A stretch of 64,000 nt of DNA from Solanum dulcamara (lineage: Eukaryota > Streptophyta > Magnoliopsida > Solanales > Solanaceae): assembly GCF_947179165.1 (NCBI RefSeq), contig NC_077240.1, positions 32,660,001-32,724,000 on the forward strand, in the 5' to 3' direction. The translations under genes and the position numbers were made by a program. The notes beneath the pieces were generated by a model. That model did not search any database. It was not told the DNA's origin and saw only the letters and a program-made list of their open reading frames with translations. Shown in pieces: positions 42,065 to 55,671 of this stretch (the stretch's first letter is position 1; each line of letters begins with the position of its first letter).

Positions 42065-44470
42065 TAATAATATTTCAAAGTGGCCCTTTTTTCGTAAAGA
42101 TAACCTGTTGACTTTTACTTTCCAACAAAAATATATTTTTATTTTTATTTATTATTTAATATATATATATATTATTTTATCCTCATCATTAATTATTTAT
42201 TTTTTAAATAATTTTTAATATCTAAGAATAATATCAATTAGTATAAATATGATGGTAAAATATTCGTGCCATTATTTTCTAAAGAACGTGTAAAATTTAA
42301 ACTGAACAAGTAAAAATAAACGAAGATGATGATACTCCCTGCGTCTCAATATATGTGACATTGTTTGACCTAACACAAAATTTAAGAATATGTTTTTTGA
42401 AATTTGTGATCTAAAATAAGTCATAGATATTAATGTGACTACACATATTATTAAGGATCAAATGAATATTTTAAAATTAAATTATTAATAAATAAAAATA
42501 TATATTATTTTTTCGAGATTAATTAAAAAGTAAAGAAGCGTGTCAATAATAACGTTATAAAAGTAAAGGATTTGTAAGACCTTATTTGTTTGCACTTAAT
42601 GGGGGTCTGAATCTGAATGGTCAAACGTTAGACCATTAAGTGTATTTATATTTGTTAAAACTTAAGCTTTTAATGGGTCTGAATAGGCCATAATCATTAA
42701 GGTCCAAAACAATCTTAATACTATTAAAAGTTGTTATTGTGTTGATGATATTCATCATCACTCTATTCAAAATCACTAGCCACCACCACTAACCACTCTT
42801 GTCATAACCACCACTACTATTGTTAACCACCATTATCGTCGTCTACCACCAACTATCTCTGTTATCACAACCACAATTGTTACTAACTACTACTATCAGC
42901 TGCTACCACACTTACTACGTCCGTCATTACGATTATATCCATTGTCACCATCACCCCACCAATATCAATCACTATAGTCAATTACTATCGACAAACTTCG
43001 CCATTACAAGTAGCACCATTGTAAATTATCACTTTACATTCTTCGGTCATCATCACCAGTTCACCACCATAGCCACTAGAAATGGATTGATTTAGTATGT
43101 TGTGGTTGTTCATGTTTATTGTGTACATCAACTTAGAGTAGGGATCGAGAGTTCGTGCGTACTGGACATCATTGATTGGCTTGGGTATCACGTCGATAGA
43201 AATTTGACATATTTGATTGAGTGCGTGTGTGATTGCCTACATGTTTGTTGGTTCCTTAAGTGGATCGGATATATGTTGATGTGATAATGTCGTACATTTT
43301 CATGCAAAGGTTAAGTTAGGATGAGTGATTGAGAGTCTGTTTATGTTCTGATGGCAGTGATAACATGTTGGTCTATGAATAACCGAGTTTTGTGTTTAAA
43401 TGTTGGGATGGTTCATATGTAGATCAGGGTTGCATGTTAAAATCATAGACTATGTCTTCGAGGATCCTTGAGTGGCTCGGATTATTGCAAGGTAGGTTAG
43501 ACTCAGGTATGAATTTGTGTGTGATCACATGGAAATGTTTTAGGTGTTAGTTAAGTCAGAATTGATGACTTAGAGTCTGATTTTACTAGCGTCCTGTTAT
43601 TGAATGTGATGACCAAGAATCTTGTTCTTAGTTGATTTTCTTGAACTGTGTATATCTTTTAGTGACTTGAACATAGCTAGCATACAGGGCAGGCTTGGAA
43701 AGTCTTGATGTATCATAAAAGAATAGATTTGGGAAGTCTTAGGGTGTCTCAAATGTTTGTCTTGAGAAACCTTAGGATGACATAAAAGAATAGGCTTGGG
43801 GGAAACCTTAGGATGGATAAAAGGGTTAAATTTTTAATGGTAAAGTTGACAGCGAAATGAGGTAGGAACGTGGGATCAAAGTGTACTAATTTATGTGTAT
43901 TACGGGGGATAGTAGGAGTATGTAGATAACATTTGGGTGGTGTATTTTCTTATTGCAAGTTTTCTTCTTAATGTTTATTTATATTATGTGGTGGATTCGG
44001 GTCGATCGATGATTTCTACTAGCACGTGTTGTTTGTACTGATATTACTTTTGCTATACCATTTGGTATAGTCTTATTATAGGTAGTGATATTTTTTAGGT
44101 GAAGACGATGATAATTTTCAACATCTTTTACTTCTTTTCGCCTATAATGGAAGTTGATTCTATTTTATTTACATTTAGTTCTTACTTTTAGAAACTCTTG
44201 TACCTGTTTAGACTAGTTTCTCGAGAGGAATTTCTCGATATTTTCAAATGGATTTTTCTTGTATTTTTCAAGGTTTTATATTAAAATTTTAAATTTGAGA
44301 TCTTTTCTTTGTTCTTATAAAAGTGATTCAGGGTGTTTTTACTTATTTCACATGACTTGTTTTTAAATGAATGGAATAATTCTTCTATTTTGGGGTTAGA
44401 ATAAGCGCCCGCATGATTTGGTGTGTTGGATCGTAACACCATTTACCATGGGTCTTCTCTCTCATTGATA
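42065..44470. other. Intergenic, unclassified repeats
   Basis: No gene. CTCCCTGCGTCTCAATATATGTGACA at about 42335 is a one-sided end of the common CTCCCTCCGTCTCAA MITE type. 42770-43080 is rich in ACCACCA/CCACTA simple sequence. 43100-44440 has the look of a retroelement LTR or leader (repeated AAACCTTAGGATG phrases, GGATCGTAACACC near 44430), but I could not fix ends. Confidence 0.4.
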
Positions 44471-44586
44471 TATTGATATTGTACTTTTGTTTTGGTAAGT
44501 AAACTTTTTTATTTACCAAGTGCCCAATACAAATCAGAAAAAATAGCAGGTATGGACATAAGCTCCATCTTTGCTAAACTTAGTCA

Positions 44587-46890
44587 TCAACTCAGCCATC
44601 TATTCAATGCATACATGTTTAAACTATTCAGTTTTGTAGCTAATGTAGGGTAATTTCTTCCTCTCCCATGTGCTTCCTGAATGATATGCCTAGTCAATGC
44701 ATTAGTAGATTGTTGCTTCTGCTTAAAGATCCTGTTGTTATGCTCCCTCCATATGTGATACACAGTGTTTGCTAATGTCAATTTTTATAAAAGTGATGTA
44801 CTACTCTTGCCCTTCATAGTCTTAATAGCCCATTGTACCTCCTCTGTCCAGTACATTGCATTTCTACTTACTCATTCCCATTTCAGCACCTGATTCTACA
44901 CCTCTGCAACATACACACACTGAAAGAATAGGTGATCCATGTCTTCATCAACCTGCTGACAAAGACTACATAAGGAAGGATGTGTGATTACCCATTTAGT
45001 CAATCTATCTTTAGTCGCAAGTCTGTCATTCACTACTAGATACAAAATAAAAAGCCATTTTGAAGCTCCCATGTTTGTCCATACCAGTGATCTCCACTGC
45101 ACCTTCTCTTTTGTACCCTTCATCTGCAAGTATACTTTCCCAATAGAGTACTTGCCTATGTTTTGTAACGCTATTTCATTATAACTAACCTCTTGGAGAT
45201 GATGAGCAGCTTTTAGGATCCTTTGTACTATCCAAGAAACTTGTTTCACTTGTAAGTTCCATAGCCCATTTTTCCCATAGTAATTATATATCCATGTTAC
45301 CTATAACTTTTCTTTTTTTCTTGCAAAGGTTCCATAGCAGTTTCCCTATAACAGTTTTGTTCCATGTGTGTATATCAAGGAAGTTCAAGCCATCACTTGC
45401 TTTAGGCCAGCATAACTTATCTCAGGCTATTAGAGCCTTTCTTGAGGTTTTCATGTTACCTGTCCACAATAATCTCCTACACATTGCTTCCACTGTCTGC
45501 ACAATTGTCTTGGGTAGAGCAAATATTTGGGACCAAAATATTTGTATTGCATATAAAACACTCATAATTAGTTGAGCTCTCCCTACATATGAGAGAAGCT
45601 TAATTCCACTTCCCTCCTTCTGGCTGGAGCTACTAACTGAATTTTTCGTTCTCTATTGAGCACGCCGCCCCTCTTCATTATATTAGTGTTCACACTTGGC
45701 AAACAGGAAGAAGCCTGTCCAAGCAGACCCTGATAGAACTTGTCCACCTTTTTCTTTATATCTTCTTGAGAATAAACAATAGTGCCTTTATCACTACCAA
45801 GACTTGTTATAGTGTTCTGTGCCATTCTATTTTTCATATGTGCAAAGATGTAACCTATATTAGCATCACCAAGTTCTCCTCCACTAAGTTCCACTTCTCC
45901 AGTTGTTGTCTCAGATCCCTTTCTTGTTCCCTATAAGCATCCACCCTATTGTGATCAATCACAATAGTTTGTATCTGTTTGAGTTGGTCCTTTATATATA
46001 GTATTCCATCCTTAACTCCTCTGAATTCAATGTTGTTCAATACTTTGAGTTCAGTTTTCACCTTTTTGAGCTTTCACCATATTGTCTTCATGTCTACTAT
46101 ATTGTGTCCTTGCCAAGCTTGTTGCACTAACTTCATAAAATCTAGATGATCTTCTATACAATTAAAGAATTTGAAAGCTCTAGTTATATTGTTACAATAA
46201 TTTTACACAGTTAAACTTAGAGGCGTATGATCTGATATCGCAGGTCTCAGAATTTTAACCTCCATGACATGAATATGTAGCATCCACTTTGCATTTACTG
46301 TAACCCTATTTATTCTACTACAAGTATGGCCATTAGTCCAGGTATAAGAACCCCTAACTATTTTCAATTCAGCCATCTCTGCATCACTCAGAAATTAATT
46401 GAAATTTTTGTTTTTCATATCCTGTACTGGTCTACCTTGAGGTCTGTCAGCAGCCTGTAATACTGCATTATAATCCCCCATACACAACATAGGTTCCTTA
46501 TTATTACCAACCATTCTTATCAAATCTTTCCACATTTCCTGCCAATCATGTATTGTATGCAAATCATAGACTGCCACAAACACAAACTGCAAACCATTTT
46601 CTTTAACTTCACATTTGTTTGGATGTATTGATCAGATTTCCTTCCCACAATGCATTCAACATATTGAGGATCCCAAATCACTCAAATTCTACCCTCGTCA
46701 GTGAAGTCATAATTCTCTTCATACTTTCATACTGGAGCTATTTTTTGGATCACTTTATTTGTCATCTCTATTTTTACTTTATGTTCTAATACTGCTATAG
46801 TGCCAACCTTATTCTCCTTCATAAACAGCTTTAACTCCTTCTTCTGTTTATGAAGTTTATTTATTCCTTTAGTGTTCCAGGTAACTAACT
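44587..46890 (-). pseudogene. LINE ORF2 remnants: endonuclease, zf-RVT; RT core absent
   Basis: 46890-46395 holds pieces of the endonuclease/phosphatase-type domain, including MLCMGDYNAVL (the usual GDFN is GDYN). 46061-45583 is the segment between endonuclease and reverse transcriptase (NIGYIFAHMKNR, YSQEDIKKKVDKFYQGLLG). The next recognisable part, on both sides of about 45590, is already the stretch after the RT palm (LSYVGRAQLI, NMKTSRKALIA). No FADD/YADD palm is found between. 45249-44896 is zf-RVT (VVNDRLATKDRL, CSLCQQVDEDMDHLFFQC), and 44781-44587 the final part (WREHNNRIFKQK). The missing part would be several hundred codons. Confidence 0.78.
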
Positions 46891-47151
46891 ATATATTCAT
46901 TATCATTTGGTTCTGTCCCTACCCCCACCTTATGCATACATTGCTTTCTTCACCACTTGTATAGCCAAACACACACACACACTCAGTCTATCAAATTCAT
47001 TCTGAATTTGCACATTGGTTTGTTGCTTTGAGGTAGCCTTAACTGCCAGCTTTGATGGTACCTGCTTCCATTGCTCTTTTGTAGTAACTTCTTTTAGCCC
47101 ATCAGTCTCTTGTATCACTTTCTCTCCTTTATTGTGCTCAAGCTTCTGTAT

Positions 47152-48154
47152 CTATTTGCTCACTTTTCGTGATGATGCTAATGGTCTAATCCCCTCCATA
47201 GCCTGGAATTTATGACCCATTTGCATACACTTTTCACAATACTCTGGCACCCACTCATACTGTATAACTTGTTCAAACATCCTAACATTAGGATCTTCAA
47301 CCTTTAACTTCTGTGATAATTCTATAGCAACATCCATCTCGATAGATACACGAGCAAATGATATCCGATCTACTTTAGTAGTGCATTCATCAGCATATAG
47401 AGGCATTCCTAATCCACTACTAATGCGACTCAAAGAATTCATACTCCCAACAATTTAACGGGAGGTTTGGGTATTTCACTCAAATAGGAATTATTTGCTG
47501 AACTTCTTTGTTAAAGTCAAAGTCAAGACTCCATACCTTCACAATGGTAGGCCGATTATTCATCATATGAGGTCCTGACCTGAGAAATTTATTCCTATTA
47601 TCCAAACTTGCAAATCGAGCCAGGAAATATCCGTCATTATGATAGTATATTTTTGGCTTGCTTACAATGTTCACATGATGAGCAATGTACCTTTATACCT
47701 CAGCTATGGTAGGTGAATCTCCCACAACATATAGTATCAGTGCTTGCTTCCATTCCTCTATAGCTCTGTCCACCTCCGCTTTATTCAGCTCTACAACCCT
47801 TTCCCCATTCTTCATCATCAGAGCTACATAACTAAGTTCCATATCCTTAGCTGATAATTTATTCGTATCAAAGAAATTAGCCCATTTTAGCTTGGGTTCT
47901 TCATTTTCAGCCACCTGCACCTCGAGCTCACTCTTTTCTACTGCCACTTGCTTCGCATTACTAGATAGAGCTCCAATCACTGTTCCATTGGTGTTTGGTG
48001 TGACCTCCCTCGAAGGGAGTGGAGGCCACTGTTCCATTGCTTGCTGAAATAGTTTCTCCTTCGTTCCTACTTGACAATCTAGATCTGTATTCCCCATCCC
48101 TTTTGGTGTCTCTCCCAACTTGACGATCTCCTTCTTCTTCTTTCTCCTTGCCAT
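47152..48154 (-). pseudogene. LINE ORF1: DUF4283 and CCHC zinc knuckle
   Basis: A lysine-rich start (MARRKKKKEIVK at 48154) leads into a linker and then LKWANFFDTNKL. The DUF4283 RNA-binding domain is read in 47693-48154 and 47480-47674 (YYHNDGYFLARFASLDNRNKFL, then MNNRPTIVKVWSLDFDF). 47442-47152 continues with ISSGLGMPLYADECT and a zinc knuckle start YCEKCMQMGHKF, where the last Cys is lost. Two frame changes break the ORF. This is the nucleic-acid-binding protein of plant L1 elements. Confidence 0.82.
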
Positions 48155-48235
48155 TTCTAATCAATAGGCACACATTAGTAATTTACGCTGAGAGTAATTT
48201 TTTTTAAGGAGTACTTAATTATTGATATTTTACTT

Positions 48236-49389
48236 AATAATCTTTTATGGGTCTTTTCTTGCATCTTACTTTCTTTGCTTTATATTATATGATATTTTCA
48301 GCTAATTTAGTTTAAAATAAATAATTGTTAAATATCAAAAGACATTAATAGCCTTTTTTAAAAGTAACCTTATTTAGGTAAGTGAACTAGATGAACTATA
48401 CATTATACAATATGAAAGGGTGTACTCGAATTGGCAACACTATATAATATGAATTATATGGTGTATTAGATTACTTACATTATTTTTCATTATACATGAT
48501 AAAATTTAGGCAATTTCGGAGCAATATTTTCATTTCCAACGCTTGGCATTTATTAGAACTTACTAATTACTCCCTTCATTTTAATTTATATGACAATTTT
48601 CATTTCCGTGACTTAATTTGGAAGCTAAATTAAATTAGATAAACTAAATTAATATATAGGTACTTAAATATTATACAAAAAGTACTACAAATTTCAATTT
48701 TAACTGAGAGTTAATATTTTAAAGCATAAACTATACATAAATAACTAAATTGATTCTCAAGGTTCATTTAATGAATTTAGTTTTAATCCTTAATTTCGTG
48801 TTAAACTAAGATTAAATTGCCACATTTAACTAGCACAAACTCTTGCATCATGAAGTATCATGAGTGAAATTAAAAATTAATAAAAATTTAAAAATCTATT
48901 TTTTATCTATAAATTAAATAAAGTAATTATATACTCACAAAATTCACAAAATGACAACATTTTTGAGTTAATGATTTTCGCTGAGTTGTAATTATTTTAC
49001 ATAATTTACTTTTGTCACTCATGTTTCTTTAGTATTTGATAATTCTCCTGCCAAGCTTCCTTCCTCATACATAATATAATGTTTAAAAATTATCTAATTA
49101 GGTGTGACTAGGATATTTTAATAATTTTGAAGACTTATTCATAATATGTGTGTAAGTATCTCTGAATTATATTAACCACACGATAAGAAATTACGGTAAA
49201 GATATTAAAATATTTCTACTTTATATTTTGATGCTCGAGCTTCGTTTGTTGAAAACAAATTCTATTCCTCTTAGTTTTTTAATTTTTTTTTAATAAGAGG
49301 TGTACTAGAAAATTTTTATTAATGATATTTTAATACTCTAAATTTGATTACAACTATTTTATATAGTTATTTAATATTAAGGGTTGTAT
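48236..49389. other. Intergenic, MITE-type fragment
   Basis: No gene. ACTCCCTTCATTTTAATTTATATGAC at about 48570 is an end of the same MITE type as at 42335; the other end was not found. Confidence 0.4.
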
Positions 49390-50254
49390 GGAAAAAAAGG
49401 TTTAAGTCATATGCATCTCTTAAAGTTGTTCACATATTTCACTTAGACACATTAATTTAGACTTGATCCTATTGAATACTTTAACCTTAAGAAATTTATT
49501 TGAATAAAATGACAATCAGTTGAAAAACAATAATGTGTGTATCTCAAACCCGAATACATAACCGATGTGCCAATAAAATGATGACACATGGCATTGGATC
49601 CAATTTATTTAAAAGCTCTATTTAAATAATCCAAAAATAATTGTAAGAAAATAAAAAGTTATTTTTTTGAATTACCCCCCCCCCCCCTTCCCTCTTCTTC
49701 TTCGAGACCCATTTCCCCTTCCATCAGAGACGCTAGTAGACCATTGCCCGATCTCTTTTTTTTCTTCATTGAATCTTATCTTTTTCATTGGCGTTGATAG
49801 TACATCATTGTTGTCCACCCAAGCTAAATATGCATTCCCTCTCATTCTGATAGTATCAAAACTTCCTCCTCATTGTCTTCATCTTCTTCCCACTAGTAAT
49901 TATTTATCACAATTATAAAAAATAATAACAAACTTTTTGTCGGGGAAAAAATTAGCTCATATTTTTTTCAACCGAATGAATGAAGCTTCGGCGGAATATT
50001 TAAAACGTAGATCTACATAAGAAAAAAGAAGGGAAAATGAGAAAAAGAATTGAAAAGGATAAGATAAAGAGAGTTGGAGGGGGGTGGGTTGGAGTGTGCG
50101 TGCGTAAAAAAGATGATGAAAATGGTGGATGATAATAGTTGCAGGGGGGGAATACTGGGATGGGGAAGACGACGAGCCTTTTTTTTGTTAATTTAATTTT
50201 TCTCTTTTTTTTTTATTAATTTGGGTGTATAAATTAGGGGGAAAACGGAAAAAC
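49390..50254. repeat. Left arm of an inverted-repeat element split by copia D
   Basis: AAGTCATATGCATCTC and CATATTTCACTTAGACACATT (about 49405-49460) are mirrored at about 55785-55860 beyond copia D. A C-run at 49674-49687 and a G-rich stretch near 50080 lie between. No gene is visible. Confidence 0.45.
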
Positions 50255-50526
50255 TATTATAAATAATATAGGCCAAGTGGATGGTCATTGTAGCAATATT
50301 CCCTTATCCAAGGAATATATCATTGTAGCAATATTACCTTGTCCAGGGAATAAATTACTATAGTAATATTTTCTTGTCCAAGGAATATGTCACCCTTATT
50401 TGTGTCTATAAAAGACATGCAAATGTAAAGGAAAACACACAATTTTCTGTACACAAAAATAATTATTTCTCTTTCTCTTTGTCTTACTTTCTTGTTAATT
50501 TTCTAAAGTTAGTTTATTTTATAATA
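50255..50526 (+). repeat. 5' LTR of copia D
   Basis: It starts TATTATAAAT, where the 3' LTR has TGTTATAAAT, and ends ATAATA, where the 3' LTR has ATAACA. Both canonical ends have therefore mutated. It contains three CTTGTCCAAGGAATAT-type units and TCTATAAAAG as likely TATA box. Confidence 0.85.
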
Positions 50527-50541
50527 TGTTATCAGCACGAG
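50527..50541 (+). other. Primer-binding site of copia D
   Basis: TGTTATCAGCACGAG follows the LTR directly and is the form seen in many plant copia elements. Confidence 0.75.
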
Positions 50542-50601
50542 ACTCCATTATCTTGAGTTATTTTAAATAGGTAAAGAGGGTAAGAATTTTATTTTTCTAA
50601 A

Positions 50602-51575
50602 ATGTCTAATATTTCTAAACTTGAATTTGTTGTCTTGGATATATCGGACAAAGGCAACTCCTCATGGGCTGTAGATGCTGAAATACATCTGGATTTGACG
50701 GATCTAATAGACATCATCAAAGATGATAACCAGACATCTAGCCAGAACTGTGTTAAAGCTATGATATTTCTCCGCCACCATCTTGACGAGGGATTAAAAA
50801 TGCAATACCTCACAATTAAAGGCCCTCTTAAACTGTGAAAAAATTTGAAAGAAAGATATGACCACCTGAAGTTGGTCATTCTTCTACAGGCACGTTATGA
50901 TTAGTTCAATTTGAGGTTAGTAGACTTTAAAAGTATAACTGAATATAATTCTTTCATGTATAGAATTATATCACAGTTAAATTTATATGGAGAAAATGTC
51001 ACTGAATATGACAAGCTTGAAAAAATATACTCCACATTCCCTCCCGCAAATATGCTCATGCAGCAGCAATATCGTGAAATGGGTTTTAAAAAATATTCTA
51101 AATTACTTTCACACCTTATTGCTGAACAACATAATGACCTATTAATGAAAAATAATGAAAGTCGACCCGTTGGTTCTATGTCACTCCTTGAAGTGAATCA
51201 GATAAATTATAACCAATGAGAAAGAGGTTGTGGACTAGTCGTGGTCGTGGCCATAAAAAAATTATAATCATGATGGTCGGCTTGCACCAAAGAATAACCA
51301 GCAATATAACTAAAGGAAAGGTGAAAAATATGAAACTATGCAAAAGAAAAATTCAGAAAGTGTATGTCATAGATGTGGAGGAATGGGGCACTAGTCACGT
51401 ATATATCGATCCTCAAAGCATTTAGTTCAGCTCTATCAGACATCCTTGAAAAAGGGTGAGAATAATGTAGAGATAAATTTTATCCCTGAAGATAATATTA
51501 AGACTATGCATCTGGATGTAACTCATTTCTTTGAAATCCCTAAAGGAAAAATGATTACTGATGAGCCCGCTATAA
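50602..51575 (+). pseudogene. Copia D gag
   Basis: The ATG at 50602 opens a gag-like protein (FVVLDISDKGNSSWAVDAEI) that stops at 50838. It resumes at 50911-51219 with FKSITEYNSFMYRIISQL and AEQHNDLLMKNNESRP, typical of copia gag. A degraded zinc-knuckle region follows around 51360-51410. At least three stops interrupt it. Confidence 0.8.
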
Positions 51576-51719
51576 TTTAGACAATTTTTCTTTTTCATTT
51601 ATTTGTGCTAGTTTGTATTTTTATATTTTTCTAATCCTTTAAATAATTAAAGTTTGTATAATATCCTTGTTTAATTATAATATTTACTTTTTTTATATCT
51701 TCTTTTTGAAGAAACTTTG

Positions 51720-54700
51720 GATATGCCTCAAATTTTATTTGGATCAATAATCAATCATGAACATATTTGTGTGATTGATAGTGGAACAACACATACCATA
51801 TTCAAAGATTAGAAATACTTTTCTTACTTGCTTAAAAGGAAAGCAAATGTTACAACAATTTCTGGTACTTCAAAATTGATTGAAGGCTTCGGAAGAGCTA
51901 CTATATTTCTTCCTAAGGGAACAAAACTTGTTATAGAAGATGCATTATTCTCTTCTAAATCCACAAGAAACTTGTTAAGTTTCAAAGATATCTGCCGAAA
52001 TTGATATCATATTGAGACACTAAATGAAATAAATATTGAATATCTCGGTATAACTAAGAGTGTCTCAGGCTAGAAATGTGTTTTAAAAAAATTACCAACC
52101 TTGTTTCTGGCTTATATTATGCAGAAATTAGTATAATTGAAGCACATTCGATCGTAAATCAGAAGTTTACTGAATTAAATGCCTTGTGCTATGTCATGAC
52201 CGAATTGGTCATCCTAGATCAATAATGATGAGGCAAATTCTTGAAAATTCAACTGGACATCCATTAAAGAACCTGAAGATTCTTACAAATGATGAATTTT
52301 CATATGTTATTTATTATCAAGGCAAGTTAATTGTCAGACCATCATCACTGAAAGTGGGCCTATTCATCCACTAGTAGGTTGTTTATATATTTTATGGTCT
52401 CAATAAATGCATCTTCAAGATGGTCTCATGTGTGTCTCTTATCATCTCGCAACATGGCGTTTGCGAAGTTATTGACATAAATGATAAGATTAAGGGTGCA
52501 ATTTTCAGATTATCCTATTAAGGCTATTCTCCTCGATAATGCTGAAAAATTTACATTCCAAGCTTTTGATGAATACTGCTTATCAGTTGGGATAAGAATT
52601 GAACATCCTGTTGCGCATGTTCATACTCAAAATGGCCTCGAAGAGTCATTTATTAAGCGCCTACAATTGATAGCAAGACCACTACTTATGAAAATAAAAT
52701 TGTCCACTACTGTTTGGGGTTATGCTATCTTACATGCAGCAGCACTCGTTCATCTCAAACCGACTAATTGTAATAAATACTCTATGTCACAATTAGTATT
52801 TGATCATGAGCTAAAACTAACTCATCTACTAATTTTTGATTGTGTGGTTTACGTGCCTGTAGCACCACCACAATGCACTAAGATGGGACCTCAACAAAGG
52901 TTAGAAATATATGTTGAGTTTGACTTACCCTCCATAATTCGCTACCTTGAACCGTTGACTGGAGATTTATTCACCACTCAATTTGTATATTGTCGGTTTG
53001 ATAAAATAAATTTTCCACAATTAGGGAGAGAGAAAAAAGGAACCCAAAAGGGAAATTGAGTGGAAAATTTCATTACTATCTCATTTTGATCCATGTGCCC
53101 CTATATGTGAGCAGAAGGTCCAGAAGATCATCCACTTACAGAAAATAGAAAATCAAATGCCAGATGCATTTACTGATTTGAACCGGATAACTAAATCACA
53201 TATTCCTACAGTAAATGTGTCTATCCGAATTGACAATCCAAAAGGACCATTTACTAGTGTCATAGTTTCTGAATTTCAAATACGCCTGAAGCATGGTAGC
53301 CTATTGGATTCAAAGGATAAAAATCCAAAAAAAGAAGCGCGAGAAATGATAAAGATGACACTATAAAAGAATTTCCTGAAGAAGTTCAAGATCTGATTGA
53401 TCCTGATATTCCTGAAGAAATTAGTGAATCCGAGACTCAAGTGAATAAATAACTTTCAATGAGTTCTACTGGTGATGGGATAAATTTAGATCGATCAAAA
53501 ATTATTGTGGATAATATTTTTGCATATAATGTTGCAATTAATCTTATGCAAAACTGTGAGGATATTAAGCCTAAATCTGTCGATGAAGATATGATTGGTC
53601 AAAATGGTAAGAAGCAATTTAATCAGAATTAGACTCATTTACTAAACGTGAGATTTTTAGATCTATACTCCAAACCCCTAATGATATAGAACCAGTTGGC
53701 CATAAATGGATTTTTGTTCAAAAATGAAATGAGAGTAATATAATTGTAAGATACAAGGCACGCCTTGTTGCACAAGGATTCTCTCAAAGACCCGGCGTCA
53801 ACTATTAAGAAATATATTCACCTATTATCGATGCAATAACTTTTCGATATCTCATTGATTTAGCTGTACTTGAAAATCTTGAAATGCATTTAATGGATGT
53901 GGTTATAGCTTATCTTTATGGTTCAGTTGATAATGAAATTTATATGAAAATCCCAAAAGGATTAAAATTACCTGAAGCATGTAATTCTAAGTCTCGGAAA
54001 ATGTTCTTAATCAAATTACAAAGATCATTGTATGGTCTAAAACAATTAGGGCGTATGTGGTATAATCACCTTAGTGAGTACTTGATAAATGAAGGTTATA
54101 TAAATGATGTGATTAGTCTTTGTATTTTTATTTAAAAAATGGAATCAGAGTTTGTTATACTCTCTGTTTATGTTGATGACATAAATCTCATTAAAACCTC
54201 TGAAGAGGTCCAAAAGGCAATCAAATATGTAAAGAAAGAATTTGAGATGAAAGATCTTGGAAAGATAAAACTTTGTCTTGGTTTGCAAATTGAAAATTTA
54301 GCAGACGGGGTCTTCATCCACCAATCTTCTTATATTGAGAAAATTTTAAAATGATTTTACATGGACAAAGCACATCCCTTAGTACTTCAATGGTTGTTCG
54401 ATCACTTGATGTGAATAAAGATCCGTTTCGACCTCCAGAATAGAATGGAGAACTTTTTGTTTCGGAAGTACCATATCTCAGTACTATTGGTGCACTTATC
54501 TATCTTGCTAACGCAACCAAACCTAATATAGCATTTTCTGTTAATTTTCTAGCAAGGTATATTTCTTCCCCGACGTGAAGACATTGGAAATGTATCAAAC
54601 ATATTCTGCGATATCTAAGGGGAACTGTTGATATGAGTTTGTTTTATACTAACAAAGGTTGTGTAGACCTTGTTGGCTATGTAGATGCAGGTTATTTATC

Positions 54701-55200
54701 GGACTCATATAAATATCAATCTCAAACAGGCTATTTGTTCACATACGAAGGAACTACTATATCATAGTGATCTACGAAGCAGTCCATTATTGCTACTTCT
54801 TAAAATCATGCTAAGCTAATAATGATTCATGATGCTGATATAATAGTGATTCATGAAGCAAGTAGAGAATGTGCGTGGTTGAGATCAATGACATAATTCA
54901 TCAAAGAAAGATGCGGTCTAGAGTATGATCTCAAAGTACCCACGGTCATGTTCGAAGATAATGTTGTGTGCACAACTCAATTGAAAGGAGGCTTAATAAA
55001 AAGATATAGAAAGGAGGCTTCAAAAAAGGAGATTGAATGAAACACATTTCACTAAAATTATTACGAAACACATTTCACCAAAATTATTCTTGACACATGA
55101 TCTTTAGAATAATGATGATATTGATGTACAACAAATCCATTCAAGTGATAATCTAGCAGATTTATTCACCAAATCTTTACCAGCCTGCTCTTGAGAAGAT
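51720..55200 (+). pseudogene. Copia D pol
   Basis: The protease motif CVIDSGTTHTIF lies near 51772, in a frame that stops soon after. 52186-52374 is pre-integrase (CHDRIGHPRSIMMRQIL). 52481-53059 is integrase (ILLDNAEKFTFQAFDEYC, then HTQNGLEESFIKR, where the catalytic Glu is present but context is altered). 53700-54135 is reverse transcriptase, with motif A Asp kept (LMDVVIAYLYGSVDNEIYM). 54139-54354 has the catalytic YVDD (LSVYVDDINLI) and EMKDLGKIKLCLGLQIE. RNase H remnants run to about 55200. Many stops; inactive. Confidence 0.82.
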
Positions 55201-55394
55201 GGTACACAAGATTCGAATGCGAAAACTTAACCATCTGAATCGTAGTTTTCATCAGAGGAGTAAAATATGCGCTGCACTTTTTTTTCCTTCATCTAGATTT
55301 TGTCCCACTGGATTTTTCTAGCGATATTTTTAACGAGGCAGCTCTCAATGTGTATTACTAGATTTATTCACATACATGGACATCAAATGGGGAG

Positions 55395-55666
55395 TGTTAT
55401 AAATAATATAGGCCAAGTGGATGCCCATTATAGCAATATTCCCTTGTCCAAGGAATATATTATTGTACCAATATTACCTTGTCCAAGAAATATATTACTA
55501 TAGTAATATTCTCTTGTCCAAGGAATATGTTACCCTTATTTGTGTCTATAAAAGACATGCAAATGTAAAGAAAAATACACAATTCTCTCTACACAAAAAT
55601 AATTATCTCTCTTTCTCTTTGTCTTACTTTCTTGTTAATTTGCTAAAGTTAGTTTGTTTAATAACA
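55395..55666 (+). repeat. 3' LTR of copia D
   Basis: Starts TGTTATAAAT after AATGGGGAG (part of the polypurine tract) and ends TTTAATAACA. Confidence 0.88.
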
Positions 55667-55671
55667 AAAAT

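Larger units (their letters stand above)
44487..48220 (-). mobile_element. L1-type LINE with internal RT deletion
   Basis: Read right to left: ORF1 (48154-47152), endonuclease remnants (about 46890-46395), a linker, then zf-RVT and the C-terminus (to 44587). The reverse transcriptase core is missing, although both ends are present. Flanking ATTGATATTGTACTT (44472-44486) and ATTGATATTTTACTT (48221-48235) form a probable 15-bp target duplication with one mismatch. The 3.7 kb length compares with 5-6 kb for a complete plant L1. All coding parts are broken by stops. Confidence 0.75.
50255..55666 (+). mobile_element. Old full-length Ty1/copia retrotransposon (copia D)
   Basis: Two 272-bp LTRs (50255-50526 and 55395-55666) flank 4.9 kb. 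A TGTTATCAGCACGAG primer-binding site follows the first LTR. Flanks AAAAC (50250-50254) and AAAAT (55667-55671) form a probable 5-bp target duplication with one mismatch. The LTRs differ at roughly 21 positions, close to 8 percent, so this copy is older than copia B. Coding frames are heavily interrupted. Confidence 0.88.

Noticed and set aside
42820..43095. 91-codon frame rich in His, Thr and Tyr
   Set aside because: Translation of ACC/CAC simple sequence; no protein features.
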